Of a DNA stretch of 33,641 bases, positions 1 to 8,029 are shown piece after piece. The DNA comes from Tyzzerella sp. (GTDB lineage Bacteria > Bacillota > Clostridia > Lachnospirales > Lachnospiraceae). The notes beneath the pieces are model-generated. The model did no database searches. It was given only the letters and a program-made list of their open reading frames with translations, and had not been told where the DNA came from. Where the stretch lies: assembly GCA_017472665.1 (NCBI GenBank), contig JAFUOS010000017.1, forward strand, positions 1 through 33,641. Direction: 5' to 3'. A program made the position numbers and the translations under genes. Each line of letters begins with the position of its first letter. The first letter of the stretch is position 1.

Positions 1-32
1 GTTCTGAATTATTTCTCTTAGAAATTTTCAGG
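1..32 (-). other. small hairpin in putative stable-RNA leader
   Basis: The first 32 bases form a near-perfect hairpin: CTGAA and ATTTCT on one side, AGAAAT and TTCAG on the other, with a CTT loop. It lies downstream of the tandem promoters at 97-219 when read on the minus strand. The layout (strong promoters, about 90 nt of leader, small hairpin) resembles the leader just before 16S rRNA in Clostridia. The RNA gene itself would lie outside the window, so this assignment is inference. Confidence 0.4.
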
Positions 33-96
33 TTCGTTATTGTCATCTATTGTTTAATTATCAATGTTCTTTGTTGTCTCGCGACAGCTCATTTAG

Positions 97-124
97 ATTA
101 TCACATCTCGACTGTCTTTGTCAA
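97..124 (-). promoter_or_regulatory. sigma-A promoter P2 pointing left out of the window
   Basis: On the minus strand a perfect -35 TTGACA (119-124) is followed 16 nt later by an extended -10 TGTGATAAT (GATAAT at 97-102). No gene is encoded between it and the window edge. With P1 upstream it forms a tandem promoter pair typical of rRNA operons. Confidence 0.65.
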
Positions 125-190
125 CAACTTTTTTTAATTTTTTTCAAGTTCTTTTTGAACTCTCTGTTGCTTTGTTTTGCAACGAAATAG

Positions 191-219
191 ATAATACCAC
201 GGGTACCTCAAAGTGTCAA
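191..219 (-). promoter_or_regulatory. sigma-A promoter P1 pointing left out of the window
   Basis: On the minus strand TTGACA (214-219) is separated by exactly 17 nt from TATTAT (191-196), a near-consensus sigma-A promoter. It lies about 95 bp upstream of P2 and fires in the same direction. The interval is A/T-rich with A/T runs (130-145, 223-240), like UP elements of strong stable-RNA promoters. Confidence 0.65.
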
Positions 220-290
220 CACCTTTTTTCAAATTTTTTGAAACAATTTGTACGATTTTAAATACAAAGCTTTCATACTCTAAAGAGCAA

Positions 291-329
291 AAAATGGATT
301 CTATTTTATAGTAAAAACAGAATCCATTC
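291..329 (-). terminator. Rho-independent terminator after cvpA
   Basis: Read on the minus strand, AATGGATTCTGTTTT pairs with AAAATAGAATCCATT around a short loop and is followed by a T run at 291-295. It starts a few bases after the cvpA stop codon and separates the envelope genes from the leftward promoters at 97-219. Confidence 0.8.
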
Positions 330-332
330 CTA

Positions 333-1049
333 TTATCCCCTAAACTTCGTAATATAATTCATCAGAATGTTATTATTATATAAACTTGTAAGAAATTCAT
401 TCGCCGCAATGTTCTCAAAACACATCTTTCCGATTTCTGTGTTGTATAATAAAGTAATGATAATAAATACCACCCACACAACCACAAGTCCTGTGCCAAG
501 TCCAAGAACCGCTCCTGCTATCCGGTTCAGCCCACCGATTACCGGAAGTTTCCCTATAATTCCAAGTGCTCCTATTATCACGCGGCCTATAATCAAAACA
601 ACAATCAATGTCAGCAGAAAGCCGATGATATTGGCAATTAACTTTGCAAGATAGCTTCCTACATAACCAGTGAATGTGGTTACCCCTAATGTTTCATAGA
701 TTTCGTCGTTGTTGTTTTCCAGTAATAATTGTTGGAACATTTCCGGCAGCTTCGCATTTTCTATCAGGGTAATCTGTGTCTCCCTTGAGGTTTCTGCCCC
801 CTCTGGAAGCACTGCCCCCGTCTCTTCCCGTTCTGAAAGTAGGATTTCCATACATTTTTCCTGCATCGCTTCTTCAATAGGGAAAATCTTTAAAATCGCA
901 TTGCTCACATACGGCGTCAAAAGCACCACCAATACAATCATAGCCAGTGTCGCCGCAAGAGAAGCCACAATCTTAATGAATCCTTGTTTATATCCTACAA
1001 ATACGCAAATCAAAAAAATAATTCCAACTACAATTAATAATCCATTCAT
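333..1049 (-). CDS. CvpA family integral membrane protein
   Basis: A 238-residue protein with about four hydrophobic segments (roughly residues 3-20, 27-50, 130-162 and 173-200) and a polar extracytoplasmic loop between the second and third. This pattern, and the glycine-rich run around residues 158-185, match the CvpA/colicin V production family, whose biochemical role in Firmicutes is unclear; links to cell envelope stress and division have been proposed. The start is supported by TAGGAGAAAG 5 nt upstream of the ATG. The TAG in that ribosome site is also the stop of the preceding gene, so the two are translationally coupled. It is last in its run and is followed by the terminator at 291-329. 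Confidence 0.75.
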   Translation of the reverse strand: MNGLLIVVGIIFLICVFVGYKQGFIKIVASLAATLAMIVLVVLLTPYVSNAILKIFPIEEAMQEKCMEILLSEREETGAVLPEGAETSRETQITLIENAKLPEMFQQLLLENNNDEIYETLGVTTFTGYVGSYLAKLIANIIGFLLTLIVVLIIGRVIIGALGIIGKLPVIGGLNRIAGAVLGLGTGLVVVWVVFIIITLLYNTEIGKMCFENIAANEFLTSLYNNNILMNYITKFRG

Positions 1050-1061
1050 ATCTACTTTCTC

Positions 1062-2177
1062 CTATTTTGCAAGCTGGATTTCCTGAAATCCATTTGCACT
1101 TATCACCATGTATTTACTTAATCCTGTTACCGGGAACATGTCCATAATATGCATTTCCAAGGTCCCTTCAAATTTACAAACACCCGCATCATTAAATATG
1201 ATACATTTATTCCCATTATATAAAAGGACTTGTTCTTTTGCAATCTTTATACTGGTATACTCCCCTTCAAATTCTGCAGCCATGACTTGTTTGCCATTTG
1301 CCCGATATAACCGTAGTTCGTATTCACTGCCGCTTGAATTTTTCAGCACGAGTGCAACGTATTTTTCATCGTATGCAATGCTTTTAATCTCTTTATCCAA
1401 TTCCACTACCTCAGATTCTTTTGGTTCATCTAAACCTTCATAAAAAATCAAGGCTCTATCCGATACCAGCAGTGAGGTATCCTTGTCCAAAAACACCGCT
1501 GTCGGTGCAATTGTATCTGTGTATTCTTTCTGCGCAACCAAATGGTCTTCTTTTTCTTGGCCGGCCTCTCCAAAATGATAGAAAGAAGCTTTCGTCACAA
1601 CGCCTGTTCCCCTTGTATATAGATAAGAAACAAGGAGCACATTTCCATCTTGGGAAAGGGCCAAATCAACCGGGTATCCCGTATTTGTTAAAGATGCCTT
1701 GTGTTCTACCAGAACGTTTCCTTTTGCGTCATAGCACATTACCCACGGCGTCTCTTCATCTTGCAGAATAGCTGCCACAATGCCCTGCGCCGAAACCGTT
1801 ATTTTTTCGATTGGCTTTGTCGTCTGAATCTCACCTTTCAGACCATTCTTTTGAAAAACATAAATGCTTGTCCCACCTTTATCTGCGACAGTGGCAATAT
1901 CTCTGCAGATTTTTACAACTGGATTGCTCATCTGGCAAGGTTGGTTCCAAATCTCTTTTCCTTCCTTCGACAGCAACGCAATCCCATCTTTACTGTATTC
2001 TAAGATTCCATCTGCATACTGGATATAACTTCCATTGCTTGTGCTGTCATTTTCATAGGTTTTCACAATTTCTGTATACTCATATGTACTGTATCTCAGA
2101 ACAAAATATCCAGTTACCAGCACTATAATGATCAAAAGCACTGCCACTAGTATTGGTTTCCAATAACGTTTCTTCAT
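1062..2177 (-). CDS. DUF5711-like membrane-anchored protein, probable beta-propeller ectodomain
   Basis: A 371-residue protein with a short basic N-terminus (MKKRYWK) and one membrane helix at about residues 9-28, so an N-in/C-out anchor is expected. The rest is a series of short beta-strand segments with repeated patterns such as GIALLSKEGKEIWNQP, NGLKGEIQTTKPIEKI and DAKGNVLVEH, which read like WD40/PQQ-type propeller blades. It resembles proteins annotated DUF5711 in Lachnospiraceae; no enzymatic motif is visible. It lies 58 nt after the LysM gene and 12 nt before cvpA on the same strand, and an envelope role is inferred from this. The start has AAAGGG upstream of the ATG. Confidence 0.65.
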   Translation of the reverse strand: MKKRYWKPILVAVLLIIIVLVTGYFVLRYSTYEYTEIVKTYENDSTSNGSYIQYADGILEYSKDGIALLSKEGKEIWNQPCQMSNPVVKICRDIATVADKGGTSIYVFQKNGLKGEIQTTKPIEKITVSAQGIVAAILQDEETPWVMCYDAKGNVLVEHKASLTNTGYPVDLALSQDGNVLLVSYLYTRGTGVVTKASFYHFGEAGQEKEDHLVAQKEYTDTIAPTAVFLDKDTSLLVSDRALIFYEGLDEPKESEVVELDKEIKSIAYDEKYVALVLKNSSGSEYELRLYRANGKQVMAAEFEGEYTSIKIAKEQVLLYNGNKCIIFNDAGVCKFEGTLEMHIMDMFPVTGLSKYMVISANGFQEIQLAK

Positions 2178-2235
2178 ATTTATACAACCCTTTTGTCTTC
2201 CTTTTTCTTGTGTACTAGTATATCACACTTTTCCA

Positions 2236-3444
2236 TTATGGTAATAATAATTTTTGTCCAATGAAAATAAGATTGCCATCTTCCAGGCCATTCATCTTGC
2301 AAATAGCTTCTACATGTGAAATATCACCATAAATCTTTTTGCTGATTGTTGCCAACGTATCTCCTTTTTGCACCGTATAAATATCGCCTTCCTCGACTCC
2401 TGAAGCTTCTACTTTTTCCCCACCTTGTCCTTCTGGAGTTGTTGTCTCGCCTTGTGTAGTCTCGCCCTGTGTGGTTTCGCTCTGTGTGGTTTCCCCCTGT
2501 GTATCTTCACCCTGTGTTGTTTCACCCTGTGTTGTTTCACCTTGCGTAGTTCCAGTGGTTCCTTCCGTTGTGTCTCCTTGCATCTCTTGTTCTTTATCTT
2601 TGTCTTCACCTTCTGCCGAAACAATTGTGCCAATCGTCTCTACAACCTTTTCATTTTCTTGTTTTGAAACACTTTCATTAAGTTGCTCCAAAGAATTTTG
2701 AACGCCTTTCATTTTATCATAATTATTAATCATCGTAATCCCAATCACCAGAACCACCAATACCAGAAATGTGCTTAATCCATAGACAAAACGAGAGTGG
2801 CTCTTCTGCTCGCTTTTATCCATTTTATCCCGAATCACGCTTCTAAAATTTTTTGTAACTGTGTCTTCAATAACTTCACTGGGTGTCATTCCCGTTTTCT
2901 TACGGGTTGCAATCATGTAATCCTGCATCTCCACATTTTTCTCATAATAAATATAATGCCCGCCGCACTCCATTAGGTCGCGGAATTTGTGTATGAAATA
3001 TTTTTCTTCCTTTTCTCTTGCTTCTTTTACAACGAAGATGCTTTTCTCCCTGGAGAAAAATTTTTGATGAACCTTCGTTATGTTATGATTCACCTCCAAT
3101 GCTTGTCCTGCCGAAGTCAAAAACCACCCCAATATCTCTGCATCCCCGAAATATTGTTTACATGTTTCGCATGCATTCTTCCAGGTACCATCATTTATAA
3201 AAACATCTCTGCCTTTCTGCAAGATTTCTTTCATTCGTATCGCACCATATACATATATGTAATCTTCTTCCTCTTCTTGTACTATTTCCCCGATCAAAAA
3301 TGCTCCTACCGGATTTTGGTCTGCTTTCTCACAAAGTTGATTGAAAAATGTATCTACGTAATCTTCTATGTAAATTTTCGAACTATCACTTACATTCCCG
3401 ATTTGTCGAACATTTTTTGGAAGCTGTCTTTTCACTCTTATCAC
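2236..3444 (-). CDS. membrane-anchored LysM protein with N-terminal MPN-like domain
   Basis: A 402-residue type II membrane protein. Residues 1 to about 215 look like a degenerate JAB/MPN fold: VGAFLIGEIVQ followed by EILGWFLTSAGQ and a KFFSREKSIFVV strand, in the order of the JAMM consensus GWYHSHP...SFF. However, the metal-binding HxH is replaced by LTS, so it would be inactive. A single membrane helix follows (about 220-240), then a short coiled coil, an acidic Thr/Glu/Gln linker with seven TTQGE-like pentapeptides, and a C-terminal LysM domain (YTVQKGDTLATISKKIYGD to the end) that should bind peptidoglycan outside the cell. LysM and the membrane helix are clear. The MPN reading is inference from motif order. 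Confidence 0.75.
   Translation of the reverse strand: MIRVKRQLPKNVRQIGNVSDSSKIYIEDYVDTFFNQLCEKADQNPVGAFLIGEIVQEEEEDYIYVYGAIRMKEILQKGRDVFINDGTWKNACETCKQYFGDAEILGWFLTSAGQALEVNHNITKVHQKFFSREKSIFVVKEAREKEEKYFIHKFRDLMECGGHYIYYEKNVEMQDYMIATRKKTGMTPSEVIEDTVTKNFRSVIRDKMDKSEQKSHSRFVYGLSTFLVLVVLVIGITMINNYDKMKGVQNSLEQLNESVSKQENEKVVETIGTIVSAEGEDKDKEQEMQGDTTEGTTGTTQGETTQGETTQGEDTQGETTQSETTQGETTQGETTTPEGQGGEKVEASGVEEGDIYTVQKGDTLATISKKIYGDISHVEAICKMNGLEDGNLIFIGQKLLLP
2446..2550 (-). repeat. in-frame 15-bp tandem repeat (TTQGE units) in the LysM gene
   Basis: Seven consecutive 15-bp units encode TTQGE, TTQGE, TTQGE, DTQGE, TTQSE, TTQGE and TTQGE. Because the unit is a multiple of three, copy-number change by slippage would lengthen or shorten the wall-spanning linker without breaking the frame. 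Confidence 0.85.
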
Positions 3445-3570
3445 CTCATCTGCATATTTTTTTCACACCCCATCCATGCTTCATGGCTGAACTATTTCTT
3501 TGCACCATCCTAGCATAATTAATATGCCAAATTTATCATTTATTGTCGGGTGTTCCAAGAAAAGTTCGAC

Positions 3571-3603
3571 AAAAAATGGGTAGAGATTGTGTTTCTCTAC
3601 CCA
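3571..3603 (-). terminator. Rho-independent terminator after the transketolase genes
   Basis: On the minus strand TGGGTAGAGA (3594-3603) pairs perfectly with TCTCTACCCA (3577-3586) around a 7-nt loop, followed by six T residues (3571-3576). It closes the pfkA-to-transketolase gene run. Confidence 0.9.
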
Positions 3604-3624
3604 ATGTTCCACATTATTTCATTT

Positions 3625-4563
3625 TTATACAAATGCTTTCACTTTTTCGTAAATGCCGTCTGCATCTAATCCGTACTTTTTAATCAATTCTAATGCCGGT
3701 CCAGATTCACCAAACACATCATTCACACCGATTTTAAGAACTTTTGTAGGTGCTTCTTCTGATAATACATCACAGATTGCACTTCCTAGTCCACCGATTA
3801 CAGAGTGTTCTTCTACTGTAACCACTTTACCTGTTTCTTTTGCTGCTGCAATTACAAGTTCTCTGTCGATTGGTTTAATGGTATGGATGTTGATTACTTT
3901 TGCATCGATGCCATCTGCTGCCAATTTTTCGGCTGCTCCTAATGTTTCAGCAACTTCCAAACCTGTTGCAAAAATCGTCACATCTTTTCCTTCTCGAAGC
4001 ACGACACCTTTTCCGATTTGGAATTCGTAATCTTCACGGTCGTTAATTACTGGTACTGCAAGTCTACCGAAACGAAGATATACAGGTCCCTGGTGTTCAT
4101 AAGCTGCTTTTACAGCTGCTCTTGCTTCTACATCATCGGATGGATTGATAACAACCATTCCCGGAATCATTCTCATAAGTCCAATATCCTCTAAACATTG
4201 ATGTGTAGCACCATCTTCACCCACTGAAATACCAGCATGTGTAGCACCAATCTTTACATTTAAGTGTGGATATCCGATGGAATTACGAACTTGTTCGTAT
4301 GCACGTCCTGCTGCAAACATTGCAAAAGAACTTGCAAACGGAACCTTTCCCGTGGCTGCGATACCCGCTGCAACTGTCATCATATTGCCTTCTGCAATAC
4401 CGCAGTCAATATGGCGTTCTGGGAACACCTTTTTGAAAATACCTGTTTTTGTAGCACCTGCTAAGTCCGCATCTAAGACAACAAGGTCTTCATGCTGTGC
4501 ACCTAATTCTGCCAGTGCGTTACCATAACTTTCGCGAGTAGCAATTTTCTTTACATCTGACAT
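3625..4563 (-). CDS. transketolase, C-terminal subunit
   Basis: A 312-residue protein equal to the pyrimidine-binding and C-terminal domains of transketolase. It contains a catalytic-type glutamate in CGIAEGNMMTVAAG, followed by FASSFAMFAAGRAYEQVRNS and the C-terminal VEEHSVIGGLGSAICDVL. It works with the separate N-terminal subunit to move two-carbon ketol units in the pentose phosphate pathway, using thiamine diphosphate; the split form is common in Clostridia. Its ATG overlaps the end of the upstream subunit gene by 13 nt, so equal translation is likely. The neighbouring terminator at 3571-3603 ends the transcript. Confidence 0.92.
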   Translation of the reverse strand: MSDVKKIATRESYGNALAELGAQHEDLVVLDADLAGATKTGIFKKVFPERHIDCGIAEGNMMTVAAGIAATGKVPFASSFAMFAAGRAYEQVRNSIGYPHLNVKIGATHAGISVGEDGATHQCLEDIGLMRMIPGMVVINPSDDVEARAAVKAAYEHQGPVYLRFGRLAVPVINDREDYEFQIGKGVVLREGKDVTIFATGLEVAETLGAAEKLAADGIDAKVINIHTIKPIDRELVIAAAKETGKVVTVEEHSVIGGLGSAICDVLSEEAPTKVLKIGVNDVFGESGPALELIKKYGLDADGIYEKVKAFV

Positions 4564-5387
4564 AGTGCTTCACCTACTTCCTCTAATTCTTGCATAGCCT
4601 GTGCGTATTGCTCTTCATTTGGAGCAACCCCATGCCATGATACTTGATTTTCCATAAACGATACATTTTTGCCTTTGATTGTTTTTGCAATAATTGCTGT
4701 TGGCTGTCCTTTTGTTGCTTTTGCTTCTTTAAAAGCAGCATCTAATGCATCAAAGTCATGTCCATCCACGTTAATTACATGGAAATTGAATGCTTCAAAT
4801 TTCTTGTCGATTGGGTATGGGGAACATACTTCTTCCACTGAGCCATCGATCTGAAGTCCGTTATTATCTACGATTACAACTAAATTATCTAATTTTCTGT
4901 GTCCGGCGAGCATTGCTGCTTCCCAAACCTGACCTTCCTGAATCTCACCATCTCCAAGTACGGTATAAACTCTGTAATCATCATCTGAGAGTTTTGCTGA
5001 GATAGCCATACCTACTGCAGCTGAAATACCTTGTCCGAGGGAACCACTTGACATGTCAACTCCTGGAATGTGTTTCATATCTGGATGTCCTTGCAGATAA
5101 GACCCTGTCTTACGTAATGTTTTCAAGTCTTCTACTGGGAAAAATCCTCTATTTGCCAATGCTGCATAATACCCCGGAGCTGTATGTCCTTTCGATAATA
5201 CGAAACGATCTCTGTCTGCCTTCTTTGGGTCTTTTGGGTCAATGTTCATTTCTTCAAAGAACAGATATGTGAAAATATCTGCTGCCGAAAGTGAACCACC
5301 CGGATGTCCTGCTTTCGCATGGTATGTGCCTACAATGACACCTTTGCGAACTTCATTTGCCATTTTCATTAATTCTAATTTGTTCAT
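4551..5387 (-). CDS. transketolase, N-terminal subunit
   Basis: A 278-residue thiamine diphosphate-binding half of transketolase. Visible motifs are the histidine-bearing GTYHAKAGHPGGSLS near residue 20, SKGHTAPGYYAAL, and the GDGEIQEGQVWEAA...VDNN motif that binds diphosphate and magnesium. It is about half the length of a one-chain transketolase because the other half is the next gene. The ATG is preceded by TAGGAGGAAC. It begins only 42 nt after the recR stop with no terminator between, so it may be cotranscribed with the DNA-repair genes upstream. Confidence 0.92.
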   Translation of the reverse strand: MNKLELMKMANEVRKGVIVGTYHAKAGHPGGSLSAADIFTYLFFEEMNIDPKDPKKADRDRFVLSKGHTAPGYYAALANRGFFPVEDLKTLRKTGSYLQGHPDMKHIPGVDMSSGSLGQGISAAVGMAISAKLSDDDYRVYTVLGDGEIQEGQVWEAAMLAGHRKLDNLVVIVDNNGLQIDGSVEEVCSPYPIDKKFEAFNFHVINVDGHDFDALDAAFKEAKATKGQPTAIIAKTIKGKNVSFMENQVSWHGVAPNEEQYAQAMQELEEVGEALCQM

Positions 5388-5429
5388 GGCTGTTCCTCCT
5401 ATGGTTTTATAGTATTACTCTTTAAAACT

Positions 5430-6026
5430 TTATATGATTGTACGGCCTTCTAAGGCACGTAACAATGTTACCTCATCAATATATTCCAAATCGCCGCCAA
5501 CTGGGACGCCGCTTGCAATTCTGCTCACTTTAATACCAGTCGGTTTAATTAATTTGCTGATATACATTGCAGTTGTTTCCCCTTCCAGGCTGGAATTTGT
5601 CGCAATGATAACTTCATCTACATCTTCCCGCAAACGTTCCATCAATTCTTTTAGTTTGATGTCATTCGGGCCAATCCCAAGCATTGGGGAAATTGCACCG
5701 TGAAGCACATGATACACTCCGTTGTATTTTCCGGTTTTTTCATACGCTGCTAAATCTCTGGTCGTTTCCACTACCATGATGGTCTTTGGGTCACGGTTAT
5801 CGCTGCTGCAGATTGGACAAAGCTCCTGGTCTGTCAATGTAAAACATTTCTTACAATAACGAATGTTATTGCGTGCTTCCGTCATCGTATGGGCAAGCTG
5901 CTGCACCTGCTCTGTCGGCATATTAATAATATGAAATGCCAGACGCTGTGCTGATTTGGCACCAATCCCCGGAAGTCTTGATAATTCTTCTATTAATTTA
6001 CTTATCTGACTACTATAGTAATCCAT
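5430..6026 (-). CDS. recR: recombination mediator RecR
   Basis: A 198-residue protein of standard family length. It shows the N-terminal helix-hairpin-helix ([16 protein letters not shown], residues 18-33), the four-cysteine zinc finger (C58, C61, C70, C73) and a Toprim domain beginning at [13 protein letters not shown]. RecR with RecO loads RecA on single-stranded gaps. The order dnaX-ybaB-recR is widely conserved in bacteria and is intact here. The gap to ybaB is 29 nt. Confidence 0.97.
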   Translation of the reverse strand: MDYYSSQISKLIEELSRLPGIGAKSAQRLAFHIINMPTEQVQQLAHTMTEARNNIRYCKKCFTLTDQELCPICSSDNRDPKTIMVVETTRDLAAYEKTGKYNGVYHVLHGAISPMLGIGPNDIKLKELMERLREDVDEVIIATNSSLEGETTAMYISKLIKPTGIKVSRIASGVPVGGDLEYIDEVTLLRALEGRTII

Positions 6027-6055
6027 TTGTTATACGCTCCTGATGTTTCCCTAAA

Positions 6056-6409
6056 TTAGAACATACCTGGCATTCCGCCGCCTAAGCCGCCTGTCAATTT
6101 TGACATAGCCGATGCTGATGCATCTTCCACTTTGCGAAGTGCTTCATTTGTTGCGGCTACGATTAAGTCTTCTAACATTTCTACGTCATCTGGATCTACT
6201 ACTTCTTGATCTAATTTTACTTTTAATACTTCTCTTTTTCCAGAAACAGTCACTTCAACGGCACCACCGCCTACTGTAGCAGTAAACTCTTTCGTTTCCA
6301 TCTCTTTTGCCTGTTCTTCCATCTGTCTCTGCATTTTTTGAGCCTGTTTCATTAAATTGGCCATGTTGCCCGGCATTCCGCCTCCTGGGAATCCTCCACG
6401 TTTTGCCAT
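6056..6409 (-). CDS. YbaB/EbfC family nucleoid-associated protein
   Basis: A 117-residue protein starting MAKRGGFPGGGMPGNM, with a central helical segment (MKQAQKMQRQMEEQAKEMET), the conserved VEVTVSGKREVLKVKLD strand region and a glycine/methionine-rich C-terminus. The family binds DNA as dimers. An upstream ATG at 6433 is open in frame, but the start at 6409 is preferred because AGGAGG lies 9 nt before it and because the family starts here. The dnaX stop (6423-6425) lies in that ribosome-site region. Confidence 0.93.
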   Translation of the reverse strand: MAKRGGFPGGGMPGNMANLMKQAQKMQRQMEEQAKEMETKEFTATVGGGAVEVTVSGKREVLKVKLDQEVVDPDDVEMLEDLIVAATNEALRKVEDASASAMSKLTGGLGGGMPGMF

Positions 6410-6422
6410 GCTGCAATACCTC

Positions 6423-7985
6423 CTAGTCTTCAATCGTAAGGTCCATGTGGACCACTTTTTCTATATCTACAAAACTGTCTTCGAAACGACGCCCTTCTTC
6501 CACATGGCGTACTTCCACTGTAACTGTTTTGCCGATTTTTTCTTCTATTAAATGTTGAATCTCTTCTTTATGTCCATCTGTGCCAACCACACCTGCACTC
6601 ACTTCATCCGGCAATACAATGAGCAGCTGATCTTGATTTCCAACGCTTAATTTAGCGAGTTTTAAGTAACTGCGAATCATCGGCGATGCCTGATTTGCAA
6701 TCGCGCGAAAACTCTTCGCTACTGCCTGCACATCCTCGTGGAGTGCTTTCTCAAGTTCTATCTTTGGAGCTGGCTGCCCTGCCGGTTCTTCACGATTGAC
6801 ATACACAACTTCCGGTACCTGGACTGCCACTCCTTTTTCGAGTTTTTCTTCCACTGCACGGATTCTGTCCAAAAGGCTGTCTTGATTTACTTCCATGGCT
6901 GGCTTGCATAATTTGATCAAAGCTACTTCCAATAAAACTCTTTTTTGCGTCGCATATTTTAACTGATTCGACAGTTCTGAAAAAATACGAATGTAACGAA
7001 TCAGCGTGTCATTTTCAATCATCTGTGCTTCTTCTTTTAATTGTGCAAGATTTTCACTGGAAACATCTAACACATCTTCCATATTATCAGAACTTTTGGC
7101 AAGAAGCAAGTTTCTTAAATACCAAGTAAAGTCTGTCGCCAGTTGCCCGAGCTCGCGTCCCTGCATGACGAGTTCTTCCACACTCTTTAATACTTTGACC
7201 ACATCACGGCTGATAATTTCTCGAAGAAGCCTGCTGAACACTTCTGTATCCACCGCTCCGAGCACCTCCAATACATGGTCGTAGGTAAGCTTTTGTCCTA
7301 TATAAAATGCGATACACTGGTCAAGGAGACTTAATGCGTCTCTCATCGAACCATCTGCCGCTTTCGCGATATAACGAATCGCTCTTTCTTCCACTTCCAC
7401 CTGTTCACGTTCCATCAAATCCATGAGTCTCTCTGAAATCGTGTCAATGGAGATACGTTTAAAATCATATCGCTGACATCTCGACAAAATGGTAATCGGA
7501 ATCTTATGCGCCTCCGTCGTCGCCAAAATAAATATAACATATTCCGGCGGTTCTTCCAACGTTTTTAATAATGCGTTGAATGCTCCGATGGAAAGCATAT
7601 GAACTTCGTCGATGATATATACTTTGTATTTTCCTTCGGTTGGACGGTATGCCACTTCCTCACGGATTTCACGAATGTTATCCACACCGTTATTGGATGC
7701 GGCGTCGATTTCAATCACGTTCATAGAACGGCCTTCGCTGATGGCGCGGCACATCTCACATTCTCCACATGGGCTGCCGTTTACCGGATGCTGACAGTTT
7801 ACTGCTTTTGCAAAAATTTTGGCAACGGAAGTCTTTCCAGTTCCTCTTGTACCGCAGAAAAGATATGCATGTCCAATACGATTTGCCTTTATTTGATTTT
7901 GTAATGTTTGGCTGATGTGGTCCTGTCCTTTTACGTCTTCAAACTCGCCTGGACGGAACTTTCGGTATAATGCCATGTACGACAT
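6423..7985 (-). CDS. dnaX: DNA polymerase III subunit gamma/tau
   Basis: The 520-residue clamp-loader ATPase. It has Walker A GTRGTGKT (residues 45-52), a zinc module with C64, C73, C76 and C79, Walker B IIDEVHML (about 124-131), the sensor ILATTEAHKIP, and the arginine-finger SRC motif near residue 169. A domain III collar follows, then a tau-like C-terminal part from about residue 365. It is preceded by AAAGGATAGC and starts 44 nt after the pfkA stop. A chance-level DnaA-box match (TTATCCACA) occurs inside the gene at 7678-7686. Confidence 0.97.
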   Translation of the reverse strand: MSYMALYRKFRPGEFEDVKGQDHISQTLQNQIKANRIGHAYLFCGTRGTGKTSVAKIFAKAVNCQHPVNGSPCGECEMCRAISEGRSMNVIEIDAASNNGVDNIREIREEVAYRPTEGKYKVYIIDEVHMLSIGAFNALLKTLEEPPEYVIFILATTEAHKIPITILSRCQRYDFKRISIDTISERLMDLMEREQVEVEERAIRYIAKAADGSMRDALSLLDQCIAFYIGQKLTYDHVLEVLGAVDTEVFSRLLREIISRDVVKVLKSVEELVMQGRELGQLATDFTWYLRNLLLAKSSDNMEDVLDVSSENLAQLKEEAQMIENDTLIRYIRIFSELSNQLKYATQKRVLLEVALIKLCKPAMEVNQDSLLDRIRAVEEKLEKGVAVQVPEVVYVNREEPAGQPAPKIELEKALHEDVQAVAKSFRAIANQASPMIRSYLKLAKLSVGNQDQLLIVLPDEVSAGVVGTDGHKEEIQHLIEEKIGKTVTVEVRHVEEGRRFEDSFVDIEKVVHMDLTIED

Positions 7986-8029
7986 AACGCTGCTATCCTT
8001 TCTTACTTACAATTGTTTTTCATTTTAAA

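Noticed and set aside
2446-2550. Possible CRISPR-like array
   Set aside because: The 15-bp units have no spacers and encode an in-frame protein linker.
2425-2701. Cysteine-rich open frames on the plus strand
   Set aside because: They are the antisense of the TTQGE repeats and arise from the repeat unit itself.
3445-3570. Search for a promoter before the LysM gene
   Set aside because: No -35/-10 pair with acceptable spacing could be supported.
7678-7686. DnaA box TTATCCACA inside dnaX
   Set aside because: A single site inside a coding region; not distinguishable from chance.
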